This document shows, one piece after another, positions 19,259 through 27,305 of a DNA stretch of 60,261 bases. Source of the DNA: an uncultured Gammaproteobacteria bacterium (GTDB lineage Bacteria; Pseudomonadota; Gammaproteobacteria; Steroidobacterales; Woeseiaceae). Within the stretch, counting starts at the first letter, position 1. Each line of letters opens with the position of its first letter. Location: the NCBI GenBank assembly GCA_913063505.1, contig CAJXYT010000004.1, positions 1 to 60,261 on the forward strand. Reading direction: 5' to 3'. Made by a program: the position numbers and the translations under genes. The notes below the pieces were generated by a model, which ran no database searches, was not told the origin of the DNA, and saw only the letters and a list, made by a program, of their open reading frames with translations.

Positions 19259-19489
19259 ATGGTTGACAATATTAATTCGACATTCGAACGCGAGCTAAAG
19301 CGACTTGAGAAGCGTGTCGATGCGCTGGTAAGCGTATGCGATCAACTTCAGGACGAAAATCGCTCCTTGAAGCAACGCCAGGATATATTGACGACTGAGC
19401 GTGCTGGTCTGCTACAGAAAAACGAGCAGGTACGGGCGCGAGTTGAAGCGATGATCGGCCGACTAAAGGCGATGGAGCAAGGCTCTTGA
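19259..19489 (+). CDS. Small coiled-coil protein, TIGR02449-like
   Basis: The ORF track gives a long frame from 18824, but most of it is antisense to ygfB. The ATG at 19259 gives a 76-residue product MVDNINSTFERELKRLE that is almost one continuous coiled coil with heptads such as LEKRVDALVSVCDQLQDEN. It matches the small family (TIGR02449) usually encoded just before zapA, and 22 bases separate the two here. The neighbourhood suggests a cell-division role, but that is inference. Confidence 0.85.
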   Translation: MVDNINSTFERELKRLEKRVDALVSVCDQLQDENRSLKQRQDILTTERAGLLQKNEQVRARVEAMIGRLKAMEQGS

Positions 19490-19511
19490 TTCACAGCACG
19501 GAGTAAGCTGA

Positions 19512-19826
19512 ATGACCGAAAAGAACGCTCAGGTAAGTGTCAGAATTCTGGATAAAGAATACCAAGTCGCTTGCCCTGCAAACGAGCGCACCAATTTGCT
19601 CGATTCCGCCGAAATACTAAACGACAAAATGCGCGAGATTCACGACAGCGGCAGAATCGTCGGTCTTGATCGCATCGCCGTCATGGCGGCTCTAAATATG
19701 GCGAACGATCTGATCCACGCTAGCGCGCGCGATCAAGAGCTCGAGGGCAGTATAAGTGACCGGCTGAAAACAATATCCGACCGTGTTGATCACGTCTTGA
19801 GTGGCACACAGCAACTCGACCTCTAA
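19512..19826 (+). CDS. zapA: Cell division protein ZapA
   Basis: This 104-residue FtsZ-bundling protein recruits ZapB to the division ring. The N-terminal globular part contains VSVRILDKEYQVACPANER and LLDSAEILNDKM. The ALNMANDLI region leads into the C-terminal coiled coil. It is followed 34 bases later by the 6S RNA gene, the classic zapA-ssrS-ygfA order. Confidence 0.96.
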   Translation: MTEKNAQVSVRILDKEYQVACPANERTNLLDSAEILNDKMREIHDSGRIVGLDRIAVMAALNMANDLIHASARDQELEGSISDRLKTISDRVDHVLSGTQQLDL

Positions 19827-19860
19827 TCAGCGCGTGTTCAAAATACGTGAAAATCAGATT

Positions 19861-20049
19861 GGCGCCTCCTGTGGTGTTCGATACCGACCTGGATCCTCCC
19901 GACCCTAATTTTTCATTTCGGGGTCACTGCCTGTCGGTTGCATGTGTGCAAAACCGTTCCGACGGTTAGCCTGTTGTAACCACGGTCGACCCCACCTTTA
20001 GCTCCGGTTCGAGAGCAATGGTCTGTGACGGCACAGGCGGGAGGCGCCT
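19861..20049 (+). ncRNA. ssrS: 6S RNA
   Basis: Between zapA and ygfA lies a roughly 189-nt region whose two ends pair strongly. GGCGCCTCC at the start matches GGAGGCGCC at the end, and GTGG/CACAGG extend the helix. The interior can fold as a long interrupted hairpin, and TTTTT follows the 3' end. Size, closing helix and the conserved zapA-ssrS-ygfA position identify it as 6S RNA, which binds the sigma70 holoenzyme as an open-promoter mimic. Exact ends are estimated. Confidence 0.88.
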
Positions 20050-20083
20050 CCTTTTTCTGAGCGCATTCATAGCAATTAATTTG

Positions 20084-20644
20084 ATGCATAAAATTCGCAA
20101 AAAAGCGTTACTTGCACGACGTGAAATGAACGTCGAAGAGCGCAGCATTGCGTCGCAAATAATCTGCAAAAAGCTCATAGCTTCGCACAACTTTTTGTCG
20201 GCAAACCTCATCGCGTGTTACCTGCCGATGCGCGACGAAGTCGACACGCGATTTATCATCGAGCGAGCGTGGCGCGCAAATAAGCGCATTTTTGTACCCA
20301 TTACGCGCAACGATGGTGAAATGTTGTTCCGCGAAATTAGACCAGATACGACGTTGCACAAAAACAAAATGGCGATCTGGGAACCATTATCGGGAGATTT
20401 TATTTCCCCTCGCGAGCTGCAGTTGGTTGTCACGCCCATGGTCGCATTTGATAATTTCAATAACCGAATCGGAATGGGTGGCGGCTACTATGATCGATGC
20501 TTTTCTTTCCTCAGACACCGACGAAAGTGGTTGAAACCTAAATTACTTGGAGTCGCGTTCCAATGTCAGAAAGTCGAGAAAATATCGCCAAACACTTGGG
20601 ATGTACGGCTTTATCAGACTTTCAGCGAGTTAAAAAAATGCTGA
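20084..20644 (+). CDS. ygfA: 5-formyltetrahydrofolate cyclo-ligase
   Basis: The ATG at 20084 gives a 186-residue enzyme starting MHKIRKKALLARREM. The track start at 20018 falls inside 6S RNA and is rejected. The protein converts 5-formyl-THF to 5,10-methenyl-THF with ATP. Family motifs are the N-terminal KKALLARR, YLPMRDEVDTRFI, and GMGGGYYDRCFSFL near the C terminus. It lies 34 bases after 6S RNA and may be processed from the same transcript, as in E. coli. Confidence 0.93.
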   Translation: MHKIRKKALLARREMNVEERSIASQIICKKLIASHNFLSANLIACYLPMRDEVDTRFIIERAWRANKRIFVPITRNDGEMLFREIRPDTTLHKNKMAIWEPLSGDFISPRELQLVVTPMVAFDNFNNRIGMGGGYYDRCFSFLRHRRKWLKPKLLGVAFQCQKVEKISPNTWDVRLYQTFSELKKC

Positions 20645-20802
20645 AATTCCAGCGAAATTTTTTCTGCATAAGAAATTCATATTCGTGCGTCACGCAAATA
20701 TTCTACAAGCACTAAATGTATAGTTTCAATTCATAACTTTTAGTCTTATCGATCGTAATTTTTTTTTCAAAATATTTTTTTCATTCGACAATTTTTTAAT
20801 CT

Positions 20803-20832
20803 GACGAATACCGCAGTAATCCGACGAATACC
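20803..20832. repeat. Direct repeat pair GACGAATACC, 20-bp period
   Basis: GACGAATACC occurs at 20803-20812 and again at 20823-20832. The start-to-start distance is exactly 20 bp, about two helical turns. The pair sits about 70 bp upstream of the candidate -10 of the H1-like gene. A protein dimer or two monomers could bind on one DNA face. This is inference. Confidence 0.5.
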
Positions 20833-20902
20833 ATAGGTTGAACTGCAAATTATTAGCTCATTCGCAAGCTATAGGCTCACTGGTGTTTTTTGTCTTGTTG
20901 TA

Positions 20903-20908
20903 TATACT
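20903..20908 (+). promoter_or_regulatory. Candidate -10 element for the H1-like gene
   Basis: TATACT (within TATATACT) lies 32 bases before the ATG at 20940. No good -35 is visible at 16-18 bases upstream, so the promoter may depend on an activator or be weak. A GGAG ribosome-binding site precedes the start codon. Confidence 0.4.
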
Positions 20909-20939
20909 CAGCCCCGGGTACCCGACACGGAGAACTAGC

Positions 20940-21248
20940 ATGGCTACCAAAAAGAAAACTCGTAAAAAAGCTTCGAAGCGAAAAGTCGTGAAGAAGCAGA
21001 AAGTTGTTGCAAAGAAAAAAGTAGCGAAGAAGAAAGTTGTTAAGAAGAAAGCTAAAAAGAAAGTAGCTAAAAAGAAAGTAGCGAAGAAGAAAGTCGCTAA
21101 GAAGAAAGCTAAAAAGAAAGTAGCGAAGAAGAAAGTCGCTAAGAAGAAAGCTAAAAAGACAGTAGCGAAGAAGAAAGTCGCTAAGAAGAAAGTTGTTAAG
21201 AAGAAAGCTAAAAAGAAAGCTACGAAGCGGAAAGCTAAGAAAAAGTAG
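20940..21248 (+). CDS. Lysine-rich histone H1-like DNA-binding protein
   Basis: The ATG at 20940, with GGAG upstream, gives a 102-residue protein starting MATKKKTRKKASKRK. The rest is almost entirely Lys, Ala and Val in repeats such as KKKVAKKKVAKKKAKKKVA. It has no acidic residues and no globular domain. Such H1 C-tail-like proteins (chlamydial Hc2, AlgP and relatives) bind and compact DNA or RNA nonspecifically. The nucleic-acid role is inferred from composition. It is monocistronic, ending at a strong hairpin. Tandem codon repeats mean length can vary between strains. Confidence 0.85.
   Translation: MATKKKTRKKASKRKVVKKQKVVAKKKVAKKKVVKKKAKKKVAKKKVAKKKVAKKKAKKKVAKKKVAKKKAKKTVAKKKVAKKKVVKKKAKKKATKRKAKKK
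20996..21230 (+). repeat. Imperfect tandem repeats inside the H1-like gene
   Basis: The coding DNA is built from variants of AAGAAGAAAGTCGCT, AAGAAAGCTAAA and AAGAAAGTAGCG, encoding KKKVA, KKAK and similar units. Unit length is about 12-15 bp and order is irregular. This is a likely site of slippage or unequal recombination, and of assembly error. Confidence 0.75.
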
Positions 21249-21290
21249 CTGACTGACCACTTCGGAAGAGCGTTCTTCCAAGGCAAAAGT

Positions 21291-21318
21291 AAAAGAGCTC
21301 GCTTCGGCGGGCTCTTTT
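21291..21318. terminator. Intrinsic terminator with UUCG loop
   Basis: AAAAGAGCTCGC-TTCG-GCGGGCTCTTTT forms a 12-bp stem (one G-T pair) closed by a stable TTCG tetraloop. It ends in TTTT on the plus strand, with an A run on the other side, so it may work in both directions. It separates the H1-like gene from rpiA. Confidence 0.85.
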
Positions 21319-21350
21319 CATTTGTGCTGGATCAATTATAGTAAGCAACT

Positions 21351-22010
21351 ATGGACGCATCTAATAAGAAGCGAAGTGCTGCGAAAGCGGCGATGAAATT
21401 TATCGAGCCCGGCATGACAGTCGGAGTCGGGACTGGTTCAACCGTCAATTTCTTGATCGAAATGTTGCCTGAGATACGAAACAAGATTAATCGCGTCGTT
21501 TCAAGCTCGAAAGCATCAACTTCCTTACTCGAGGCGCACGGGTTTACCGTTTCGACCCTCAATGAGGTCGGTGACTATGACATCTACATCGATGGAGCTG
21601 ACGAGAGCAATAAGCGATTGCAACTCATCAAGGGCGGCGGCGGCGCTTTAACACGCGAAAAGGTTTTGGCCTGTGCGGCGCGTAGATTTATTTGCATCAT
21701 TGATGACACTAAGTTGGTCAGGATGCTCGGGGGTTTCCCGCTACCGATAGAAGTATTGCCGATGGCCCAAGCGATGATTGCACGACACATGCTCAAAATG
21801 CGCGGGCAACCAATCTGGCGCGAAGGATTTATCACGGACAATGGCAACCACATCCTTGACATTCATGATCTGCAGATCTCCAACCCACTCGAGATGGAAG
21901 CCCGTATTAACAAAATACCAGGTGTAGTTACAGTCGGCATATTTGCTGATCAAGCTGCTGATATTCTCTTGATCGGTGGTGATGATGGCGTCAAAGAGAT
22001 TCGCACCTAG
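21351..22010 (+). CDS. rpiA: Ribose-5-phosphate isomerase A
   Basis: This 219-residue enzyme interconverts ribose-5-phosphate and ribulose-5-phosphate in the pentose phosphate pathway. Motifs visible are GMTVGVGTGSTVNFLIE, the DIYIDGADESNKRLQLIKGGGGALTREK active-site region, and DNGNHILDIHDLQI. The C-terminal GVVTVGIFADQAADILLIG is family-typical. It is a single gene, converging on the cfa operon 28 bases away. The next pathway enzyme, Rpe, is encoded elsewhere in the window. Confidence 0.97.
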   Translation: MDASNKKRSAAKAAMKFIEPGMTVGVGTGSTVNFLIEMLPEIRNKINRVVSSSKASTSLLEAHGFTVSTLNEVGDYDIYIDGADESNKRLQLIKGGGGALTREKVLACAARRFICIIDDTKLVRMLGGFPLPIEVLPMAQAMIARHMLKMRGQPIWREGFITDNGNHILDIHDLQISNPLEMEARINKIPGVVTVGIFADQAADILLIGGDDGVKEIRT

Positions 22011-22038
22011 GGGTCAGACAAATTCTTAGAATTTCGCC

Positions 22039-23316
22039 CTAATATTGAACTCGCTCGCAACGCGCACCCGGTCGCACGATGAGCATCTGCACGTCGCCAA
22101 TGACGCGCTCAGTAAAGGCGCTCTCGCAATAGCACAGATAGAACTCCCACATGCGTATGAACGCATCTGAATAACCAAGTTCACGCACTTCCCCGATGTG
22201 CGCAAAGAACCGGTCGTGCCAGTGCCGCAGAGTCGTCGCGTAATGCGGACCAATATCTTCAAGGTGTATGACACGCATATCAGTATTTTTGGTCATGCTA
22301 CGGGTCATATCAGTCACCGACGTCAAGCAACCACCAGGGAAAATGTAGCGCTTTATGAAATCGACGCTGGTCTTGTACTGATCGTAGCGCTGGTCAGCTA
22401 TCGTTATCGCCTGCAATAACATCTGTCCATCAGGCTTCAACAGCTCACAACATTTCTTGAAATAGGTGTCGTGATACTCGTGCCCGACCGCCTCAATCAT
22501 TTCGATCGATACGAGTTTGTCGAAGCGACCCTTGAGGTCGCGATAATCCTCGAAAAGAAGAGTAATCTTGTCCTGCAGCCCAGCATCACTGATCGCCTGT
22601 TTCGCATAGCTGTACTGCTGCTCGGAAATTGTGGTCGTCGTCACATGGCATCCGTATTTCCTAGCCGCGTGAATAGCGAATCCGCCCCACCCAGTGCCTA
22701 CCTCCAGAACAGAATCGGTCGTTGAAAGATCCAGCTTCCTGCAGATTCGATCGATTTTCTCGACCGCCGCTTCGTCGAGTGACGTATCTCGCGTACCGAA
22801 GTACGCACTTGAATACATCATCGTCGGATCGAGCCAAAGCTGATAGAACTCATTGCCAAGATCGTAGTGCGCAGCGATGTTTTTACTGCTGCCCTGCCGG
22901 GTATTCTTATTCAATGCATGAAATATCTTCTGCAGCGGCCTGCTGAGGCGCGCGAGACCTGAATCAATCTGCTCGAGAACATCCCGATTTCGAATCAAGA
23001 TACGCAGCGTTTCAGCGAGATCCTCAGAGGACCAATAACCGTTGATGTACGCCTCACCAGCGCCAATCGAACCTCCAAATGCAACATCACTGTAGAACTT
23101 TGGGTCAAGTACTCTTAGTTCCATGGGCAGCGGAAACTCTTCAGTCAAGTATCCGAACTTTGTTTCGCCTTCATCTTCGCTGACAACAATTTGGCCCGAC
23201 TGAAGATTGAGAAGCCGAGAAAGTACAAGGTTGCGCGCGATTTTATCGAGCCAGCCTCCTCGAACTGCCCGCATAGCAAACTTAGGTGAGTCCAGCGAAG
23301 CATTTCGTGTATTCAT
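22039..23316 (-). CDS. cfa: Cyclopropane-fatty-acyl-phospholipid synthase
   Basis: The start at 23316 ([13 protein letters not shown]) overlaps the DUF1365 stop by ATGA, so the longer track ORF (to 23460) is rejected. The 425-residue enzyme uses SAM to add a methylene or methyl group to unsaturated acyl chains of membrane phospholipids. A lipid-binding N-terminal region is followed by [26 protein letters not shown], the SAM motif [28 protein letters not shown] and [12 protein letters not shown]. It is the last gene of the seven-gene lipid operon. Confidence 0.93.
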   Translation of the reverse strand: MNTRNASLDSPKFAMRAVRGGWLDKIARNLVLSRLLNLQSGQIVVSEDEGETKFGYLTEEFPLPMELRVLDPKFYSDVAFGGSIGAGEAYINGYWSSEDLAETLRILIRNRDVLEQIDSGLARLSRPLQKIFHALNKNTRQGSSKNIAAHYDLGNEFYQLWLDPTMMYSSAYFGTRDTSLDEAAVEKIDRICRKLDLSTTDSVLEVGTGWGGFAIHAARKYGCHVTTTTISEQQYSYAKQAISDAGLQDKITLLFEDYRDLKGRFDKLVSIEMIEAVGHEYHDTYFKKCCELLKPDGQMLLQAITIADQRYDQYKTSVDFIKRYIFPGGCLTSVTDMTRSMTKNTDMRVIHLEDIGPHYATTLRHWHDRFFAHIGEVRELGYSDAFIRMWEFYLCYCESAFTERVIGDVQMLIVRPGARCERVQY

Positions 23317-24083
23317 CGAGCGATAGCCTCTTTCTTCTTTCTGGGATGCATATGAAGGGGCACACGCTTTACCCAAAGGCGCAGTGCTTCCCAGTAAATT
23401 GCGCCTGTAATCTTGAGCGTCATCAACGGAAACCTGACGAGTACACTGGTCAGCGACCAACCGTTGATGGCCTTTCGATGCAAAGACATGGAGGCGCTGA
23501 AAAAGCGCTCACCATGTTTCGAATTTGTCATGAAAACCGACAGCCGCTCGCCGGGCTCAGACAATACCCAGTGGTATTCGACTTCCATCGGGATAAAGGG
23601 CGATACATGCATTTTCTTTTTTGGTCGAAATTGCCAGGACTTCGATAACTTCGCAGCAGGCCTGCAGTCAAGCACATAGGTGTCGAGCTCGCCCCACGGT
23701 GTGTTGCTCACCTCCGATACGATATATGCGAGTGTCTCGCCGTCGGCAGAAAAACAATAGTAGAAGCTCACGGGATTAAAGCAGTAGCCAAAGTACGACA
23801 TGTTGGTTAGCAATCGAATCGGGCCGATCGGACGTTTTCCGATATCATTTTCAACAACATCGCGAACAGCATCCGCAAGCGGTTTATCGATCGACCCCAG
23901 GTGATTACGGCGCCGAAACCGCGCGAGAGCGGGCCGCACGGATGACCAAAAAAAGTGCTTTTCGAAAAGCGTCGGGAGCTCGTCGAGATCGAGATACATC
24001 ATGAACAGGCGGTACTTGAACCTGTGCATAGCTGGCGTTCTCCGGGTGTGTCTAACTCGCCCTTCGTATATGCAGCTTTCCAT
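23313..24083 (-). CDS. DUF1365 family protein
   Basis: The start at 24083 ([17 protein letters not shown]) gives 256 residues, and the track start at 24119 is less typical. DUF1365 marks are [57 protein letters not shown] and [12 protein letters not shown]. The function is undefined, but the family is nearly always next to COG2907 flavoproteins and CFA-like methyltransferases, implying a role in acyl-chain modification. The start lies 32 bp inside the flavoprotein gene, and its stop overlaps cfa by 4 bp. Confidence 0.92.
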   Translation of the reverse strand: MESCIYEGRVRHTRRTPAMHRFKYRLFMMYLDLDELPTLFEKHFFWSSVRPALARFRRRNHLGSIDKPLADAVRDVVENDIGKRPIGPIRLLTNMSYFGYCFNPVSFYYCFSADGETLAYIVSEVSNTPWGELDTYVLDCRPAAKLSKSWQFRPKKKMHVSPFIPMEVEYHWVLSEPGERLSVFMTNSKHGERFFSASMSLHRKAINGWSLTSVLVRFPLMTLKITGAIYWEALRLWVKRVPLHMHPRKKKEAIAR

Positions 24084-25326
24084 AAGATAGCCTCTCCTCA
24101 AAATGATTAAGCGCGTCAAGTGCGCTTACAACGCCATCTTCATGAAAACCGTTACGCCAATAGGCGCCGCAGTAAAACGTCCGCTCGCAGTTTATATTCA
24201 CCTGGCGGCTCTGCGCCGCGACCGACTTGCGTGAGTAAATTGGGTGCTCGTACTGCACGCGTCGGATGATCTTTGAGGGATCGATTTGCCGATCATCGTT
24301 CAATGTCAGCAAATACTGCCGCCGAGTTCTTAGCCTCTGCAGGATATTCATATTGTAAGTCACGGCAACATGACGCGACTGGTCTTGAGGAAAATGGTAG
24401 TTCCATGCAGCCCACGCCCGGCGTCGTCGCGGCATGAGAGAAACGTCGGTATGTAGAATTGCTTCGTTGGCTTGATAGCTAATATCACCAAGCACGCTGC
24501 GCTCATCGTACGAAGCGTCTTTGAGAAGGGAGAGCGCCTGATCGCTATGGCATGCAACGAAGACGCAGTCGAACGTCTCTGTGCCGCCGGCAGCCGTAGA
24601 TACTTGAACATGACCGTCGCTTCGACGTAGCGCCGTCACGGGGCAATTCAAGCGAATACGGTCCTTGTGACCTGCGACCAGCTTGCTTACATATTCCCGC
24701 GAGCCTCCCCTGATTACACGCCATTGTGGGCGGTCCTTTGTCTGCAGCAAACCATGATTAGCAAAGAATCGAGCCAGAAACCGGACGGGCATATCGAGAA
24801 CAGACAGCGGTTCCGCTGACCATATCGCCGCAGCCATGGGAACCAGATAATTGTCGATAAATTCGCGACTGTAGTCGTTCTTAAACAAATATCTGCCGAG
24901 TGTCTCCGATTCATCAAGATCCTCGACGTTCGGCAGCAATGTGCGATTGAATCGCAGTATATCGCTAATCATCCGATAGAAGCGCGGGCGCAGCAGGTTG
25001 CTACGCTGCGCGAACAGAGCGTTGAGGGTGGTTCCACAATACTCCAGCCCGCCATTATCGGCCTGGACGCTAAAACTCATTTCACTTGGCTGCGAATCCT
25101 GCCCAATTTCATCAAGTAACCCAATAAAATTGGGGTAAGTACGATCGTTAAAGACTATGAAGCCAGTGTCGATAGCGATGTTTCGGTCACCCTCCTGAAC
25201 GTCAACGGTATTCGTATGACCACCTACGTAAGACCCCGACTCAAACACCGTAATATCGTGCTCTTGACGCAGCGCATAGGCAGCGACATTACCCGCGATT
25301 CCGGTACCAATGATTGCTATATTCAT
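24052..25326 (-). CDS. FAD-dependent amine-oxidase-like flavoprotein (COG2907)
   Basis: The start at 25326 gives [19 protein letters not shown], a clean FAD-binding Rossmann motif, and a 424-residue protein. The track extension (MFRSFGDA) is rejected. Further marks are [24 protein letters not shown] and the C-terminal [23 protein letters not shown] contact. COG2907 members are predicted to oxidise or desaturate lipid acyl chains. Flavoproteins of this sort are found in alphaproteobacterial stress-induced gene sets, including furan fatty acid synthesis, but the exact reaction here is not known. It lies 4 bases after the lipocalin gene. Confidence 0.9.
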   Translation of the reverse strand: MNIAIIGTGIAGNVAAYALRQEHDITVFESGSYVGGHTNTVDVQEGDRNIAIDTGFIVFNDRTYPNFIGLLDEIGQDSQPSEMSFSVQADNGGLEYCGTTLNALFAQRSNLLRPRFYRMISDILRFNRTLLPNVEDLDESETLGRYLFKNDYSREFIDNYLVPMAAAIWSAEPLSVLDMPVRFLARFFANHGLLQTKDRPQWRVIRGGSREYVSKLVAGHKDRIRLNCPVTALRRSDGHVQVSTAAGGTETFDCVFVACHSDQALSLLKDASYDERSVLGDISYQANEAILHTDVSLMPRRRRAWAAWNYHFPQDQSRHVAVTYNMNILQRLRTRRQYLLTLNDDRQIDPSKIIRRVQYEHPIYSRKSVAAQSRQVNINCERTFYCGAYWRNGFHEDGVVSALDALNHFEERLSYGKLHIRRAS

Positions 25327-25330
25327 GGCA

Positions 25331-25861
25331 TCACCAAAGCTGCGGAACACGCACTAGTTTTGACGTGTCATAGCCGATCGATTCAACAAATGACACGAGG
25401 CTCTCGTAATTAAGATCGGAGATCGTTGGTGTACGCGCCATAATCCAAACGAAATCACGGCTCTGCCGGCCGATAACTGTCGTTATATAATCTTCATCAA
25501 GGTAAACAATTCGATAGTCCGCCTTTACGGGCCACACGAAACGCATTCCCCAGCGAGCGTTTGACGGATCGTCCAGAACAAAGGCTTTCGGGTTGTACTC
25601 CTTAAGTTTTCCGTCGAAGCCGCCTTTTCTATAGGTAAAGTTCGTGGCGATCGTTCCATCGTCATTCAAACTGTAGGTCTCGACGGCGTTATGTGCACCT
25701 TTCTCGAGGAATGTCGGAATATTTGCGATGACGTACCACGGGCCCATGAAGCGCTCAATATCCACGTGCTCCACTGTCTTCATTTCAGGTCCTTTGACTG
25801 CACATCCAAAAAGGATGATGGCGGTAAATACAAGGAATAAAGTTCTCCGCCAAGCACGCAT
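25331..25861 (-). CDS. Lipocalin-family lipoprotein (Blc-like)
   Basis: MRAWRRTLFLVFTAIILFGCAVKGPEM is a type II signal peptide with lipobox LFGC. The lipocalin barrel begins at VDIERFMGPWYVIANIPTFLEKG, the typical GxW motif. It also has YNPKAFVLDDPSNARWGMRFVWPVKADYRIVYLDEDY and FVWIMARTPTI. The family binds fatty acids or lysophospholipids at the outer membrane. The start is uncertain: an in-frame ATG at 25876 is also possible, and the track start at 25930 is too long. It sits in the lipid operon about 100 bases after DUF1295, the largest gap in the operon. Confidence 0.9.
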   Translation of the reverse strand: MRAWRRTLFLVFTAIILFGCAVKGPEMKTVEHVDIERFMGPWYVIANIPTFLEKGAHNAVETYSLNDDGTIATNFTYRKGGFDGKLKEYNPKAFVLDDPSNARWGMRFVWPVKADYRIVYLDEDYITTVIGRQSRDFVWIMARTPTISDLNYESLVSFVESIGYDTSKLVRVPQLW

Positions 25862-25961
25862 GTCAGGACAACTCATAGCGGATAATTTGTCCGCCCTTGG
25901 CAACTGATTTAAGCACCAACCATTCGTCATCTAACGAGTACCAGAGTGAGAAACCTGTACC

Positions 25962-26759
25962 TCATGACTCAGTACCCTTAACTGCATCCGAAGAGCGTCT
26001 CGGGCCGGGAAAGAATGCGTTCGTGCGGTGAATATACTCAGCGTACTTTGGGCGCCGATTGTTTATCGTCCTCTCAAGCATAGCCACTCCGGAAACCTTG
26101 AGTAGCAGTAGACTCATCAAGAGCGGCGATGTGATGCTCCACCAGCCGCCGGCTGCAACAGAAAACAGGAAGAAAGACCACCAAATACAGAAATCACCAA
26201 AGTAGTTGGGATGACGCGTATACCGCCACAGACCCGTGTCGAGGACTTTACCTACGCTATCTTTACGCGCTTTGAATCGTGAGAGTTGGTAGTCGCCGCC
26301 CGCCTCAAAGATAAAACCCACGAACCAAAAAGTCGCGGCAATAAGGTCAATCCAATTCAGTGCAGAGTCCGACGAAATAGCGGGAAGAAGCGGCAGCGCG
26401 ACCAACCACGCCAGCACACCCTGCAAACCGAACACGATATACAAGCTCTTAATGGCGAAACCGGGCTCGTTGTTGGCACGAATCGACTGGTAACGATGAT
26501 CTTCTTGTGCACCCCAGTTTCGCGCGGTGATATAGATCGACAATCGCAGTGCCCAGATCGTGACCAACGCCAGAACCATTAAGCCTCTAGCTGATAACGG
26601 CTGCGCTTGGATTGCAAAAATTACAGCGGCAATCAGGAAAAAAAGTGACCATAAACTGTCAACGAAGCTGACGTCCTTCTTGATTACACTAAGCAGCCAG
26701 CTGGCAGCGCTGACAGCGAGGATAGCAAGCAACGCAATAATATAAGGATGCTGAATCAT
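25962..26759 (-). CDS. DUF1295 integral membrane protein
   Basis: The start at 26759 (MIQHPYIIALLAILAVSAASW) overlaps the DUF2878 stop by ATGA and gives 265 residues, so the track start at 26852 is rejected. The protein has about six hydrophobic segments. The C-terminal DUF1295 signature KVLDTGLWRYTRHPNYFGDFCIWWSFFLF resembles steroid 5-alpha-reductase and isoprenylcysteine methyltransferase families. It is probably an NADPH-dependent lipid reductase or related membrane enzyme, by family inference only. Confidence 0.92.
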   Translation of the reverse strand: MIQHPYIIALLAILAVSAASWLLSVIKKDVSFVDSLWSLFFLIAAVIFAIQAQPLSARGLMVLALVTIWALRLSIYITARNWGAQEDHRYQSIRANNEPGFAIKSLYIVFGLQGVLAWLVALPLLPAISSDSALNWIDLIAATFWFVGFIFEAGGDYQLSRFKARKDSVGKVLDTGLWRYTRHPNYFGDFCIWWSFFLFSVAAGGWWSITSPLLMSLLLLKVSGVAMLERTINNRRPKYAEYIHRTNAFFPGPRRSSDAVKGTES

Positions 26760-27304
26760 CGACTGCTCTCCGCAATCCAAACGCGACGTGGCCCCGGCAT
26801 GCCATCCAGACTCTGCGACAAACGCATAAGCAACGGCATGATTACTGCCCAACCGATCGCAAGCGCAATTAATGCGGCGATCTCGTCAATGAGAATGACG
26901 CTGCCGACCGCCTGCCCGCCAAGATAAGAAGCAGGGCCACCAATAAACCCGATCAGGACCGCGAGCCTTGTCTTGCCGCGCAGCCAACGCATGGATACGT
27001 TTAAGGTCGTCGCAAACAACATCCACATTGTAATTATCCAGTACGGCGCGAGATAGTCGCTAAAGACTCCGGCCGTGTAGCTAACCCAACCCGAGGCAAC
27101 GAGAAAACTATCGAAACTTGCCCCAATTAGCGCGCAGCTGAGAACCAGTAGGACTTCCTCAAACGGTCTTCGCGCGGCGCGCAGGTGCAGTGCCAATGCA
27201 ACCGAGACCGCGATCGGTCCGAGCCATGGCATTTGTGTGGCAGCACCAACAACAGACACTACCCAAGCAATCTTGAAGGCTAACAAATTGGCTAGAAGTA
27301 ACAT
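26756..27304 (-). CDS. DUF2878 integral membrane protein
   Basis: This 182-residue protein is almost entirely transmembrane, with four or five helices. It has a LVASGWVSYTAGVFSDYLAPYWIITMWMLFATTLN segment typical of DUF2878. The function is unknown. Family members recur beside DUF1295 and CFA-like genes. It starts one base after the stop of the upstream methyltransferase and overlaps the DUF1295 start by 4 bp, so it is tightly coupled in the lipid operon. Confidence 0.85.
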   Translation of the reverse strand: MLLLANLLAFKIAWVVSVVGAATQMPWLGPIAVSVALALHLRAARRPFEEVLLVLSCALIGASFDSFLVASGWVSYTAGVFSDYLAPYWIITMWMLFATTLNVSMRWLRGKTRLAVLIGFIGGPASYLGGQAVGSVILIDEIAALIALAIGWAVIMPLLMRLSQSLDGMPGPRRVWIAESSR

Positions 27305-27305
27305 G

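Larger units (their letters stand above)
20645..20939. other. AT-rich intergenic region upstream of the H1-like gene
   Basis: This 295-bp region is much more AT-rich than its neighbours, with runs of T such as TTTTTTTTT and ATATTTTTTT. I see no credible gene. It contains a pair of 10-bp direct repeats (annotated separately) and a likely -10 element close to the H1-like start codon. The A/T tracts suggest intrinsically bent DNA. Confidence 0.6.

Noticed and set aside
18824-19489. 221-residue plus-strand ORF
   Set aside because: The first two thirds are antisense to ygfB. Only the 76-residue coiled-coil protein from 19259 is supported.
20018-20083. Upstream extension of ygfA
   Set aside because: It lies in the 3' part of 6S RNA, and the family N terminus begins at 20084.
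20940-21248. Tandem repeats considered as a CRISPR array or minisatellite
   Set aside because: Units are in-frame lysine codons of one ORF with a good RBS and terminator. There are no unique spacers.
20858-21286. Two long minus-strand ORFs rich in Phe/Leu (FFLATFFFATFF) opposite the H1-like gene
   Set aside because: They are mirror frames of the AAG/AAA repeats. The hydrophobic repeats are an antisense by-product, not membrane proteins.
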